This document shows positions 1 through 9,262 of a DNA stretch of 64,000 nucleotides, piece after piece. Source of the stretch: Macrotis lagotis. Taxonomy: Eukaryota; Chordata; Mammalia; Peramelemorphia; Peramelidae. Location of the stretch: assembly GCF_037893015.1 (NCBI RefSeq), contig NC_133663.1:3113378-3177377 (forward strand), read 5' to 3'. The stretch's first letter is position 1. Every line of letters starts with the position of its first letter. Made by a program: the position numbers and the translations under genes. The notes beneath the pieces are model-generated. The model saw only the letters and a list, made by a program, of their open reading frames with translations. It had not been told where the DNA came from and did no database searches.

Positions 1-895
1 CTGTCCTGCCAAAACAGAAGCAGATCCTATCGGTCGGCGGGTTGCTCTGGCTTAGAGACTGGCTGCTTTGTGGCATATCCCAGCAGACTTCTGCCATCAG
101 GTGCCCGCCAATTGGAAATGACCTGGAACTCCTCTGGACTTGGGAATGGGGGCTCCTGTTGGCAGGTGGTGCCCCATCTCCCATCTCTGACTTTGGCCTG
201 AGAGTCACCCTGAAAAGCCAACTGCAGGGAGAATTTGCAGGCCAGGCCAGAGCATGGAACCTGTTAGGAACAAAATGCAGTCAGGTTGGAGTTCTTCAGG
301 GGAGATCCCAGATATTTGGGGAGGATCCTGTTCTATTTTTGTGCCCAGTGAAGCCTTGGATAAAGGAAGGAGGCAGGGAGGGAATAGTTATCAAAGCTAC
401 ATATGGCAGAGAGCTGGGAAGGATGGTCAAAAACTGGAGAAAGAGTTAGGATCAAAAAAGACCTTGGCAGACTGGGTCAAATTGATTGATTCAGGACTTA
501 ACAGGGTTACCACAAAATCTGCTTGAAATCCAAGGACCCAGGTCCTCAGTACCAGGCGGGGGGTGGGGAGGGAAAGAAGTTGGAAGGCATAGTTGGACAG
601 TGATTCTTCTGAAAAAGATCTGGTTGTTTTTGGAGGTTGTGTACCAGCTGGGCATCAGCAAGGAGGTATACGACTGCCCAGAGACAGCAGCAGATGACAC
701 TGCCATTGACCTTGGTCAGATTGTCTTTGGAGGAGGATTAAGCTCAGTTATAGCTGTCACATTGTAGATAAGTTGGGGAACATTCAGAGTGGGGTGATCA
801 GGGATGGTGAAGGACCTTGAGATCATGAGGAGGACTTGAAAAGAATTTCTGATGTTTAGCTTGGTAACAAGAAGACTGGGGAGAGGCATGAGAGG
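1..895. other. Unique sequence without recognisable gene
   Basis: I see no repeat family, splice-flanked exon or conserved protein match here. The open frames are short (up to 135 codons), overlap on both strands and encode no family I recognise. It is most simply intergenic or intronic DNA. Confidence 0.5.
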
Positions 896-909
896 TGTCA
901 TCAATTACC
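896..909. repeat. Target-site duplication, left copy of the L1 insertion
   Basis: TGTCATCAATTACC here recurs as TGTCATCAATTATC at 1800-1813, one mismatch in 14 bases, directly bracketing the antisense L1. This is the expected product of target-primed reverse transcription. Confidence 0.9.
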
Positions 910-1799
910 TTTTTTTAATTGTTTTTTTGAATTTTACAATCTTTTCCCCCAATCTCGCTTCCTTCCCCCCCAACCCCCAGAGAAGGCAGTCTGATAGTCT
1001 TTAATTGTTTTCATGCTATACATTGATCAAAAGAATGAAGAGCAAAATTACATAATAGGAAATCTTTTTTAAAAAAATCAAAGGTAGTAGTCTTTGGTCT
1101 TTGTTCAAACTCCATAGTTCTTTCTCTGGATACAGATGGGATTCTCCATCGCAGACAGCCCCAAAGTGTCCCTGATTGTTGCACTGATGGAATGAGCGAG
1201 TCCATCAAGGTGGATCCTCACTCCCATGTTGCTGTTAGGGTGTACAGTGTTTTTCTGGTTCTGCTCTCTCCCTCAGCATCAGTTCATGCAAATCCTTCCA
1301 GGCTTCCCTGAATTCCCATCCCTCCTGGTTTCTAATAGAACAATAGTGTTCCATGACATACATAGACCACAGTTTGCTAAGCCATTCCCCAATTGAAGGA
1401 CATTTACTCAATTTCCAATTCTTTGCCACTACAACCAGGGCTGCTATAAATATTTTTGTACAAGTAATGCTTTTATCCTTTTTTTCATGATCTCTTCAGG
1501 GTATAGACCCAGTAGTGGTATTGCTGAATCAAAGGGGATGCACATTTTTGTTGCCCTTTGGCCGTAATTCCCAGTTGTTCCACCAACAATGCATTAGTGT
1601 CCCAGATTTCCCACATCCCTTCCAACATTGATCATTGTCCCCTCTGGTCATACTGGCCAGTCTGAGAGATGTGAGATAATATCTTAGAGGTGCTTTAATT
1701 TGCATTTCTCTAATCAATAATGATTTAAAGCAATTTTTCATATGACTATGGATCACTTTAATTTCCTCATCTGTAAATTGCTTCTGCATATCCTTTGGA
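908..1799 (-). mobile_element. L1 LINE, 5'-truncated 3' end (marsupial type)
   Basis: On the minus strand this encodes the C-terminal end of L1 ORF2 followed by the 3' UTR and an A-rich tail (seen as T-runs near 909-928). Around 1529-1789 a cysteine motif of the form CxxxCGxxGTLxHCWW is readable. At 1235-1429 a segment beginning AKNWKLSKCPSIGEWLSKLW matches the conserved ORF2 end and stops just before the 3' UTR. Frame breaks between these pieces make it dead. It is flanked by a 14-bp target-site duplication, so this is one complete, 5'-truncated insertion of about 890 bp. Confidence 0.93.
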
Positions 1800-1813
1800 T
1801 GTCATCAATTATC
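1800..1813. repeat. Target-site duplication, right copy of the L1 insertion
   Basis: This is the partner of the copy at 896-909 and marks the 5' truncation point of the L1 read on the minus strand. Confidence 0.9.
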
Positions 1814-1856
1814 TTAAAGGCTATCACATCGAAGACAGATTAGCCTTGTTATTTCA

Positions 1857-2100
1857 TTATTGTTTAACATTTCGGTTGTGTCTGACTCTTTGTGACCCCA
1901 TTTGGGGTTTTCTTGGCAAAGATATTGGAGTAGTTTACCATTTCCTTCTCCTCTCATTTTACAGAGGGGGATACTGAGGCAAACAGGGTAAAGTGACTTG
2001 CCCAGAGTCACACAACTGGTATATATCTGAGGCTAGATTTGAACTCAGGTCTTCCTGATTCCAGGCCTAGAGCTCTATCCACTGTTCTACCTAGCCATCA
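1857..2100 (-). mobile_element. tRNA-like CORE-SINE (marsupial MON1/MAR type)
   Basis: Read on the minus strand it has the tRNA-derived head (TGGATAGAG, then GAGTTCAAAT-like box B), the CORE body with GTGTGACTCTGGGCAAGTCAC, and the 3' segment around CCAAATGGGGTCACAAAGAG that ends in GACACAACCGAAATG. It is nearly full length. The family name is from memory of marsupial consensus sequences. Confidence 0.85.
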
Positions 2101-2399
2101 AAAAGAATATTAAAAATAAATAAATAAAATTTTTTAAAGAAAGTAACTTCCATCTGCTCATTAATTGTTCTCAGACAACTCATGGAGAGTCTAGTGCTGC
2201 CCAGACAGATGGAGACATGTTGTAAAACCATGAAATAGTCAATAGCTCTGGCAAAGAGGTCAGAAGGTCTACCTTCTGTGAATGAAACCCTTCCCCTCCC
2301 CTGTAATCATCATGGGAAGCCTTCAACTTAACCTGCCTGTGCTACCTCCACTCCTTTCAGGACTTCTCCACATGTTCAGTGACATCTAACTTTCAGTTT
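2101..2399. other. Unique sequence with A/T-rich start
   Basis: An A-rich stretch with AAATAAATAAATAAA follows the SINE edge and the rest is unremarkable single-copy-looking DNA. No gene signal is visible. Confidence 0.4.
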
Positions 2400-2720
2400 A
2401 TTGAGGTTTGTCCTTCATTCCTGAAGACCAATGGCAGGCAGAGTGATGCCTTGACTTGTGAGTGAATTGGATTGAAGTGAGGCAGAGCTGCATCAAGTTG
2501 TCATCCTCACTCTCTTTCAGAGTCATCAAAGCCCACTGACCAGACAGGAGTCAGGACGATCATGGGTGGTCCGGGATGCAGTGGAGGTGACCTTGGAATC
2601 TTCCATGTCTGGCCGAGCTCTAAGCGCTCCACAGCACCTGCTTCAGCTGCTGGCCACTGAAACTCATTGGCATCCACCCATTCCACTAGAAGAAATCTTG
2701 TGCTTGGGGTAGACACCCCC
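2400..2720 (-). mobile_element. RTE-tailed SINE (Mar1-like)
   Basis: The left edge is the reverse complement of the tail GAATGAAGGACAAAC, the 3' end shared by marsupial RTE LINEs and the SINEs they mobilise. The body has the recognisable CTTGACTTGTGAGTGAATTG and GTGAGGCAGAGCTG segments. Divergence is high, so the copy is old. Confidence 0.75.
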
Positions 2721-2912
2721 TCACCCCCAACTCACCCTCAACCTGGTTTAGTCTGTCTGTTAGAAGGTTTCACCAGTCAATATTGTAATGATAACTGACT
2801 GAAACACTTGTCTACTGTGATCAATGCGATGATCCAAGACCCTTCAGAAGGACGCATTATAAAAAAGCTCACAAATCCTGAGTGAAAATTGAAGTGTATT
2901 TTTTTTCTCAAT

Positions 2913-3018
2913 TTCTTTTCTTTTCTTTTCTTTTCTTTTCTTTTCTTTTCTTTTCTTTTCTTTTCTTTTCTTTTCTTTTCTTTCTTTTCTTTTCTTTTCT
3001 TCTCTCTCCCTCTCTCCC

Positions 3019-3086
<68 letters not shown>

Positions 3087-3170
3087 TCCACTTTTTTCTT
3101 CCTCCCTCCCTTTTTCTTTCTCTTTCTTCTTCCTTTCTCCTCTCCTCTTCTCTTCCTCATCCTTCTTGTT
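2913..3170 (+). repeat. Microsatellite (TTTTC)n then (TTTC)n in a polypyrimidine tract
   Basis: A TTTTC pentamer array runs from about 2913 to 2999 and a CTTT tetramer array from about 3019 to 3088. Irregular C/T sequence fills the gap and continues to 3170. Open frames through it, such as lysine/arginine-rich ones on the minus strand, are repeat artefacts. Confidence 0.97.
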
Positions 3171-3179
3171 CCTCATCGT

Positions 3180-3290
3180 TTTGATTTCACGTGTGTAACG
3201 GATATCATCACATTGACTGCCTTCTCAGTGGGTAAAGAAAGAGCTGGAGGGAGGGAAAAAAATTTGGAACTCAAAAACTTTTAAAATGCT
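3180..3290 (+). mobile_element. L1 3'-terminal fragment
   Basis: The stretch with GGAGGGAGGGAAAAAAATTT and TGGAACTCAAAAACTTTTAA matches the extreme 3' end of marsupial L1, also seen at 35100-35180 and 30780-30815. An A-rich tail leads into the ACAT array. Confidence 0.75.
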
Positions 3291-3292
3291 AA

Positions 3293-3322
3293 ATACATAC
3301 ATACATACATACATACATATAC
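3293..3322 (+). repeat. (ACAT)n microsatellite
   Basis: An ATAC/ACAT tetramer array of about six to seven units sits directly on the L1 A-rich tail and probably grew from it. Confidence 0.9.
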
Positions 3323-3779
3323 ATAGATATAAATGTGTGTGTGTAAAATTTAAAAAGACAAAAAGTGATGTTAAATTAATAGCCAATCTCTCAGCACCTT
3401 CCTCATTTATATAGAACTCAACTTAGACTTCGTAAGTATGTGAGATGTTCCCTAATCTTCCCCTTCTCTTTCCAAGTGCAGCACCTTCTTTCTCCTTTAA
3501 AGATTATTATAAGTTATCCAAAAGCCACTCCCTCCTATTTGACTCCCTTGAGGATGCCTGCTGACATTATGGATTTTTAAGGGAATGTTCACACATGCTT
3601 CCTTTACTCAGTGGGATGAAAGCACTTTATCCAGGAAAAGTCTTTTTGACTCTCTTACTGATTTTTACCTTTCTCTTTATTTCTGTGTTTGTACTTCATA
3701 ATTTCTCCTAAGCTCTAGTTTTCAGTCCTCCATTCACTTCCAGCTTTTATCTTCTGCCTTTTGGGAGATTACATTCCTG
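3323..3779. other. AT-rich sequence, possibly L1-derived
   Basis: No clear family is visible. It adjoins the antisense L1 ORF1 remnant on its downstream side and could be degraded L1 sequence, but I cannot support that directly. Confidence 0.3.
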
Positions 3780-4460
3780 TGCTTGTTTGTGTGAGTCTGT
3801 CTCTGCTTAAACTCTTTCTGGTGCCTTGCAATATTTTTATTTGCCTTGATAGCTCTGAACTTTGGTTACAAAATTTCTAGGAATTCTACTTTTGGAGTTT
3901 CTTCCAGGAAATGACCAAAGGCTTCCTTTAGTTTTTTTATTTCCTCTATTTAGCTTGTCTTTTCCTTACTTTCTTACTTTCTTCTGATTCTAAGTGAGCA
4001 AGTCAGTTTACATTCATGATTTCTTGAAATATTAAATTTAGATTTTCTTTTTTTTGTCATGGGTTTTTAGTAGTCTGGTGATTCTCCAATGATATCTCCT
4101 TGATCCATTTCCCCAGTCAGTTGTTTTTAGGTCCCTTAACTTTTCTCCTATTTTTAAAAAAAATCTTTTGGTTTTATTTTAGTAATTCTTTAACACTTTT
4201 CATGGAGTTATTAATTTCTGTTTGGAACAATCTAAATTCCAAAGAGCATGTTTCCTAAGTGAAGTCTTATACCTTCTGTATCAAGCTGATCATTCTCTTT
4301 TCAAATGTCTCCTCTGGAGCTCCCAGCTCTTTTCCAACTCTTTCCTCTATTGCTCTTATTTCATTTATGATTCATTATGCTGTTTTTAGGCTGTTGTATA
4401 ATTTCTTTCAGAAGTTCTAATTGATCTTGTTGGCAAACTGTGAGTTGGGTGGTTTTTTTT
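3780..4460 (-). mobile_element. L1 ORF1 remnant, antisense
   Basis: Read on the minus strand, the segments near 4030-4080 (AAAACCCATGACAAAAAAAA then TTTAATATTTCAAGAAATCA), near 3870-3915 (ACTCCAAAAGTAGAATTCCT) and near 3815-3840 (AAAAATATTGCAAGGCACC) lie in the order of the RNA-binding domain of marsupial L1 ORF1. ORF1 encodes the nucleic-acid chaperone of the L1 particle. No open frame survives. Confidence 0.75.
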
Positions 4461-4579
4461 TTTTTGAGGCTTTACTTTTAGGTTATCCTCGTCTTCTAGA
4501 TTTGTCCTAGGTCCTAGGCAGATCTGATTTAGGAACTTATTTACTTGCTCATTCATTCGTTTGTTTGTTTATTTATTTT

Positions 4580-4622
4580 TTGTTCATCTATCTACCTGTC
4601 TGTCTGTCTATCTATCTAATTT
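4580..4622 (+). repeat. Imperfect (TCTA/TCTG)n microsatellite
   Basis: Short runs of TCTA and TCTG units adjoin the T-rich end of the SINE and resemble the larger array on its other side. Confidence 0.7.
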
Positions 4623-4631
4623 TCTATCTAG

Positions 4632-4783
4632 GTTTTTTTTTTTTTTTGCAAGGCAAATGCTGTTAAGTGGCTTGCCCAAGGTCACACAGCTAGGTAATTA
4701 TTAAGTGTCTGAGGTCAGATTTGAACTCAGGTCCTCCTGACTCCAGGGCTGGTGCTCTATCTACTGTGCCACCGTGCCACCCC
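4632..4783 (-). mobile_element. Short tRNA-like SINE (WSINE1-like)
   Basis: On the minus strand it begins GGGTGGCACGGTGGC, carries TAGATAGAGCACCAGCCCTG, the box-B-like GAGTTCAAAT, then CACTTAATAATTACCTAGCT and an A-tail (the T-run at 4632-4647). This body is shared with the copies at 11928, 19529, 49130, 49672 and 59290. It lies inside L1-like sequence, so it inserted later. Confidence 0.9.
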
Positions 4784-4786
4784 TAA

Positions 4787-4827
4787 TTATCTATCTATCT
4801 AATTATCTATATCTATATCTATCTATC

Positions 4828-4874
<47 letters not shown>
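4787..4874 (+). repeat. (ATCT)n microsatellite
   Basis: About 20 tetramer units with a few interruptions near the start lie at the SINE head end. Confidence 0.95.
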
Positions 4875-4879
4875 ATTTA

Positions 4880-5300
4880 TCTACCCATCTATTGTTTGGC
4901 TACTCTTTTCAGCCCTTTGCTCTGGGGCACCCCTTACTTGCTGGCTCAGCCAGGTCTTTCAGGTCCTTCCACTGGACAGCCTACTCTGGATGATCTGGGC
5001 TCTGAATCCCTCTTACATCTATGTTCCAGGCCCTGAGCTGCTGGGCTAAGCCCAGGTTGTGTCCAAAAGGTCTGCAGAGATGTGCATCCCTGCCTATCAA
5101 ACCTAGCTGAGGTCTCTGGATGCTGAGTTCATAATCTGGCCCACTCCTCTTACGAAGAGCCTGCCCTGGTCACTTGTCTTGCAGGTGAATCTGTGTCTTG
5201 GGGCCAGACAGGTGACCTATTGTAGTTTGGGATTTCTCATGGCGCACTTGTCAAGTGTTCTTCTCAATCACTGTTGCAGCAGCAGTGCCCTCCTGATTCC
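4880..5300 (-). other. Possible L1 5' UTR region
   Basis: The sequence is moderately GC-rich with no gene. Its position upstream, on the minus strand, of the antisense ORF1 remnant suggests it may be L1 5' UTR. This is inferred from order alone. Confidence 0.3.
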
Positions 5301-5429
5301 TCCTAGGCCACATCTTGACCTCATCCACCCAAGGTTTTCTTTAAAAGTGGAGAACTGAGTCTCACTGTGTACTGGGGGCCATCTGTTGATTGCCTCTTGA
5401 GGATACTCCATGGACAGCCTAGTTTTGGG

Positions 5430-5545
5430 GGTACAGAGGCCCAGTCCAGTTTAAAAGCTACCTCTGTTACTAACAAGATAGGAAACTCTAGGCAAGAGAC
5501 TTTACCCTTTGGGACCTTTGTTTCCTGGTGACCGGGATGGTAGCT
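5430..5545 (+). mobile_element. MIR/CORE-SINE fragment
   Basis: The order of a TAGGCAAGAGACTTTACCCT segment, then CTTTGTTTCCTGGTGACCGG, follows the MIR 3' half (cytosine-rich coda after the CORE). It is strongly diverged. Confidence 0.5.
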
Positions 5546-5559
5546 TCTGGACTGTAGGG

Positions 5560-6180
5560 CAGAACAGATGAGACCATGCCCCTTTCCTCTTGGCCCGGGC
5601 CTGGGGTCCATGAGGGGTGGCCCGGAATCTTTTGGGTAGGCCTCCCGGGGGGCCACTCCTTCCCAGCGCTCCACCTTTGTCTTCCTAGGCCCAGCCTGGG
5701 AAAGGCGGGAGTGGCAGCCAGGCCAGCAGGGATGGGGTGGGGGGGCTTTGATCCCCGGGTCCACGGAGACGGAAGTGGTCTGTTTGTTTAGGCGGCAAGT
5801 AAGTTCTGGTAATCCAGCCCCTGTTTGTCTTTTCTTTAGAAAGTTGGGGCTCGGGGGAGCTGGGGATAAAGTCCCTGCTTTGTGTGGGGGGCGTGGCCTG
5901 CGAGTGGAGGCCAGGGGAGACAAGGCTGAGGAACCTGCCTGGGGGGGGCTGGGGGCTTTTGGCTGTTTATGATAATTAGTGGGAAAGGCTGGGAAGCTCG
6001 GGCAATGAAGGCCGCCCAGGCCCGGCCTTTGTCCCCAAACCTATTAAGGATTCTCTGGGCAGTGGGGGTGAAAAGGCACAATGGGGCGGCCCTCCCTCCG
6101 GGCAGCTTAGCACGCCCCCCCCACGGAGGCTGGCCTCCCCATGTGAGGAGGGGCTAGGTGACAACCCTCGGACTCCTCCT
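5560..6180. promoter_or_regulatory. GC-rich candidate regulatory block
   Basis: This unique, GC-rich interval holds about 19 CpGs between 5590 and 6130 by hand count, more than neighbouring DNA but probably below the CpG-island standard. A core at 5965-6070 joins GATAATTAGT (GATA/homeodomain-like, 5971-5980) to GC-rich flanks. The overlapping open frames (up to 200 codons, minus strand 5321-5923) lack family similarity. The regulatory role is inferred. Confidence 0.35.
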
Positions 6181-6404
6181 GGACATCTCCCTCGGGCACA
6201 GATCTCATAGCCACCCTATGGGCCACTCAATGAGGCCTAGTGAAAGGGCTGCCAACCTAACGTGGGAGGCCAGAGCAGATAGGTCAAGGGCAACAGGGAC
6301 CCCCCCCACCCCACCCCCCAGCCTGGCAGAGAGTGAGCAAGGCCTCTCTTCCCAGATCAGCATATAGTCCCTGGTTTTCCTGGCATGGCATTGGGGGGGC
6401 ATGC

Positions 6405-6625
6405 CTGCCCCCAGCCTATTTGTAATTATTAGGAAATCAGAGAAGGCGATACTTTAGAAAAGGCCCCTTTTCTCTCACTTCTCTTTTGTTCATTTTTATT
6501 TGCAGCAGAATTATCCAGTTTAGTGGTTCAAAAGAAATTCCATTCTCCTGACACAAGGAGGCCCAAAGATAAAGTATTTCTAATGGGGACAATGGTGAAT
6601 TAAATCATAGGGAAGAGGATTCAGA
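6405..6625. promoter_or_regulatory. Candidate conserved noncoding element
   Basis: An unexpected AT-rich island in GC-rich unique DNA carries closely spaced TGTAATTATTAGG, TATTTGCAGCAGAATTATCC and GGGGACAATGGTGAATTAAA, resembling homeodomain and SOX sites. It has no repeat signature and no open frame. Conservation is inferred from appearance only. Confidence 0.35.
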
Positions 6626-7389
6626 AACCTTCTGAGGAGCGAGCTGGCCGCTACCTTCACGGCCACCGATGAGGCCCTTGGGGAGGGCGGATGCATCCTA
6701 TTCTTTCAAGAAAAACTCTCCAAGACCATCCTTGCTTGCCAAGGGCAGACAAAGGAGAAAAAGGGAGGGGTGGGAAGAGACCCAGCAAACTGCCCAGAAG
6801 CAGGTTTCTTCTAGGTGTTTGCTGAGGGCTTGGGGTGGGGATGAGTGGAGGCTCTCCTTCAGGATCCTTCTTCAGTACTACTCAACTGTGTCGTTTCTTT
6901 TACTATTTTTTGGTAATTATAGATTTATTTTTTCACATTATTAGAATAGACATGTTGTTAAAGTAAACAGAATCCCCCCTCCCTCCTAAAGAAAAAGAAA
7001 CCTCTAGAAAAATAAAGTGAGAGAAAAAGATGTGCTTCCGTCTGTATTGAGACGTGCCCTTTACAGAAGATGCTATTGGTGGGGTGATTTGCAGCAGGCC
7101 AGGAGGGGCAGATGGGGAGAGACCCACTTATCATAGAATAATTAATAATAACAACGAATGGCCTCTGACATTTTAGAACCTTTCCTAGGAAAGAGGAGAT
7201 CCAAAGCTGGACAGGATCCTGGGGCCTGGTAGCCAGCCCAGCCTTAGCTTTACAGACACAGATACAGATGCTCAGACCATAGTCCAGGGGACTTGTCCAG
7301 GATGGTACAGTTAAGTGTCCAGCCCCAGGCTCTCCAGCCTCAGCAGGCAGGTGCCTAATAACACAATCACAGAGACCTCCATGTCTAAT
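6626..7389. other. Unique sequence, no gene seen
   Basis: It contains an AT-rich portion at 6890-7030 and otherwise ordinary sequence. A weak MIR-like stretch may lie at 7235-7320. No exon-like or RNA-gene signal was found. Confidence 0.4.
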
Positions 7390-7500
7390 TCGTCAAAGAT
7401 GAGGAAGCTGAGGCCAGGGGGGGTAAGTGACTTGTCTAGGGTCACACAATTAGGATGGGCATGAAGTAGAATCAGACTTGCCTCAGGTCTCATACTTAGT
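7385..7500 (-). mobile_element. MIR fragment, antisense
   Basis: GATGAGGAAGCTGAGGCC, GTAAGTGACTTGTCTAGGGT and CACACAATTAGG occur in the order of the antisense MIR core. Confidence 0.75.
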
Positions 7501-7509
7501 GCCCTATGA

Positions 7510-8198
7510 TTAGTTGTGAACCCAAGAACACTCCAGAGAACTCCAGCCTGGCTTTCAAACCTCCCTCCCCATTTGGGGCCTTCGTCATCTCCTTGCCCAG
7601 GCTGCCAGGTTAGGGTGACTGCCGAAGGCCGAGCCTGGGTCCTGGCCAGAGAGGGAGGCCGTGGGAATCCGCTTGGGGTCAGTGGGGACCATCATGGCAG
7701 CCTGGAGGGTCTGTGGCCATTGAGGTTGGGTTGAAGCCGGCGACTCCCAGGCGACTGTTCTCTGCACGGACAATAGAGCAATTACCAGAAAACCGGAGCA
7801 GTCTCCTGAGGAGAGGTTAAGGGCCTGAAGCTCAGATTCCTTTGAAGCATCTTGGAATGGCCGTGTCGTCTGTCCTGGGCCTTAATCAAGTTATCATATC
7901 CAGCCCGTGTCTCCTGGACCCTGGCCCTCCTCTGAATGAGGACAGAATGTGCAGACAAATTTCTAGCAGCAGGACATCGGTGGTCTCCCGTGTGGCCAGA
8001 TGAAAAGCACCTGTAACCTCTGGCCGGCCTGCCTGGCCTGGCCTGGCCTGCTGAGAGCTGCGCTGGGGGCTCCCCGCTGCCACAGCTGAGGAGGAGGGGC
8101 CCCAGGGGCTGCCGAGGCCTCACTCTTCTGTGAAGTCGTACTGCCAGAGAGCGCAATGCATTGGGCCCCCAAAGCCCCTCGTGGGCTGGGTCTGTTGG
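7510..8198. promoter_or_regulatory. Unique GC-moderate block, candidate regulatory DNA
   Basis: No repeat family is recognised. The part 7765-7960 is the most element-like: it joins GGACAATAGAGCAATTACC (SOX- and homeodomain-like) to GGGCCTTAATCAAGTTATC. A short GGCCT repeat (CTGGCCTGGCCTGGCCTG) is at 8033-8050. Open frames on the minus strand (160 and 194 codons) run through but have no recognised family. Confidence 0.3.
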
Positions 8199-8284
8199 CC
8201 CAAAGCATAACACAGAACATTGAAGGCAGGTGACCCCCCAAACCCCTCCAGGCTCCCTTAGCACCTCCTAAACTCGAGACCCTG
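8199..8284 (+). repeat. Inverted repeat, left arm (86 bp)
   Basis: The reverse complement of this arm matches 9177-9262 with three mismatches in 86 bases and no gap. It spans CAAAGCATAACACAGAACAT through CTCCTAAACTCGAGACCCTG. Similarity drops off sharply at both ends. I do not recognise the sequence as a repeat family. Confidence 0.95.
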
Positions 8285-8394
8285 GAAGAGGGCCTGGCTC
8301 CCCTAGGGGGAGGGGCTGGCTCCCCAAGGAGCAGCCACAAGGAGTCCTTCACCCATCCTGCTGCATTGCTAGGATCTTGGGAAGAGATGAGGCT

Positions 8395-8490
8395 GCTCTG
8401 TGGGCAACCCCAGGCAAATCTCTTCCCCTCTCTGTGCCTTGGAAACTGCCAAATGAGGGAGTAGAATGAAATGGCTTCTGCAGTCCATTG
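8395..8490 (+). mobile_element. MIR fragment
   Basis: GGCAAATCTCTTCCCCTCTC, then a CTGCCAAATGAGGG stretch, follows the MIR CORE-to-tail order on the plus strand. Confidence 0.6.
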
Positions 8491-8594
8491 TAGCTTGAGA
8501 GCTAGGATCCCTTGGTCTTCCAGAGCCTTGGGTTCATCTTCTAGCAAATGGGCACAATGATCCTTACAGCCTTTTATAAAGTTCTGGTTCTATG

Positions 8595-8665
8595 TGAATG
8601 GGAGGGAGATGATGATGGAGCTGCTGATGGTGATGGTGGGGATGGTGGTGGTGCTGATGGTGATG
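8595..8665 (+). repeat. (GATGGT)n-like imperfect trinucleotide repeat
   Basis: Degenerate GAT, GGT and GCT triplets form a low-complexity run. The minus-strand frame through it is histidine-rich for this reason only. Confidence 0.85.
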
Positions 8666-8669
8666 CACT

Positions 8670-9176
8670 GAGGGCCTGGAAGCCTGGTTTTTGATCCTAA
8701 GGAACATGAGGGAATAGCCCAAGCTAGACCCGGGTGGCCTCCTGGTGGGGGGCTTTCTGGTTAGTCTCCAGCCAGCCATGAGGTGAAGTTTCTAGACCAT
8801 AATTTAATGGACAATCGGAGACACCAAGAATTATGTATGTAATTAATTATTGCAGCCTGTCTAGTGTTGTACTACCTGGAGAATAGCCTAGGAGAAGCTC
8901 TTTCATCAGCCACAAAGACCTTTTGTGCCATAGGGTTGATTCGTTTTGATTTGAGCTCTTCTGGTCTGTTTTCAGGATGTTGAAGGACCTCTGAGTCCTA
9001 CCAGACTGGGCTGCCTCCAGGAACGGGTCCGGTGGCAATGGGCTCATCTGAGGACGGAGGAGCCGAGTGTTGCCTCTTGGGTGACAGGAACCTTACTACC
9101 TAGACTCTGGCCATCGGTGATGAACTGGAATGGGACAGATGCTCTGGGGGGGAAGCAGTGGGACTCCTCCAAGGGG
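8670..9176. other. Unique spacer between the inverted-repeat arms
   Basis: It contains an AT-rich segment at 8800-8860 and no recognisable repeat or gene. Confidence 0.4.
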
Positions 9177-9262
9177 CAGGGTCTCTAGTTTAGGAGGTGC
9201 TAAGGGAGCCTGGAGAGGTTTTGGGGGTCACCTGCCTTCAATGTTCTGTGTTATGCTTTGGG
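9177..9262 (-). repeat. Inverted repeat, right arm (86 bp)
   Basis: This is the partner of 8199-8284 in opposite orientation, 83 of 86 positions identical. The translated shadow of both arms shares SSLGGAKGAWRG-GGHLPSMF, but neither arm is in a convincing coding context. Confidence 0.95.

Noticed and set aside
5321..5923. 200-codon minus-strand open frame
   Set aside because: Proline/serine/glycine-rich, no recognisable domain, crosses a MIR-like fragment, overlapped by plus-strand frames.
7963..8547. 194-codon minus-strand frame sharing a peptide with a plus-strand frame at 9130-9327
   Set aside because: The shared peptide is explained entirely by the 86-bp inverted repeat, not by related genes.
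8564..8779. Histidine-rich minus-strand frame
   Set aside because: Histidine run comes from the degenerate GATGGT repeat.
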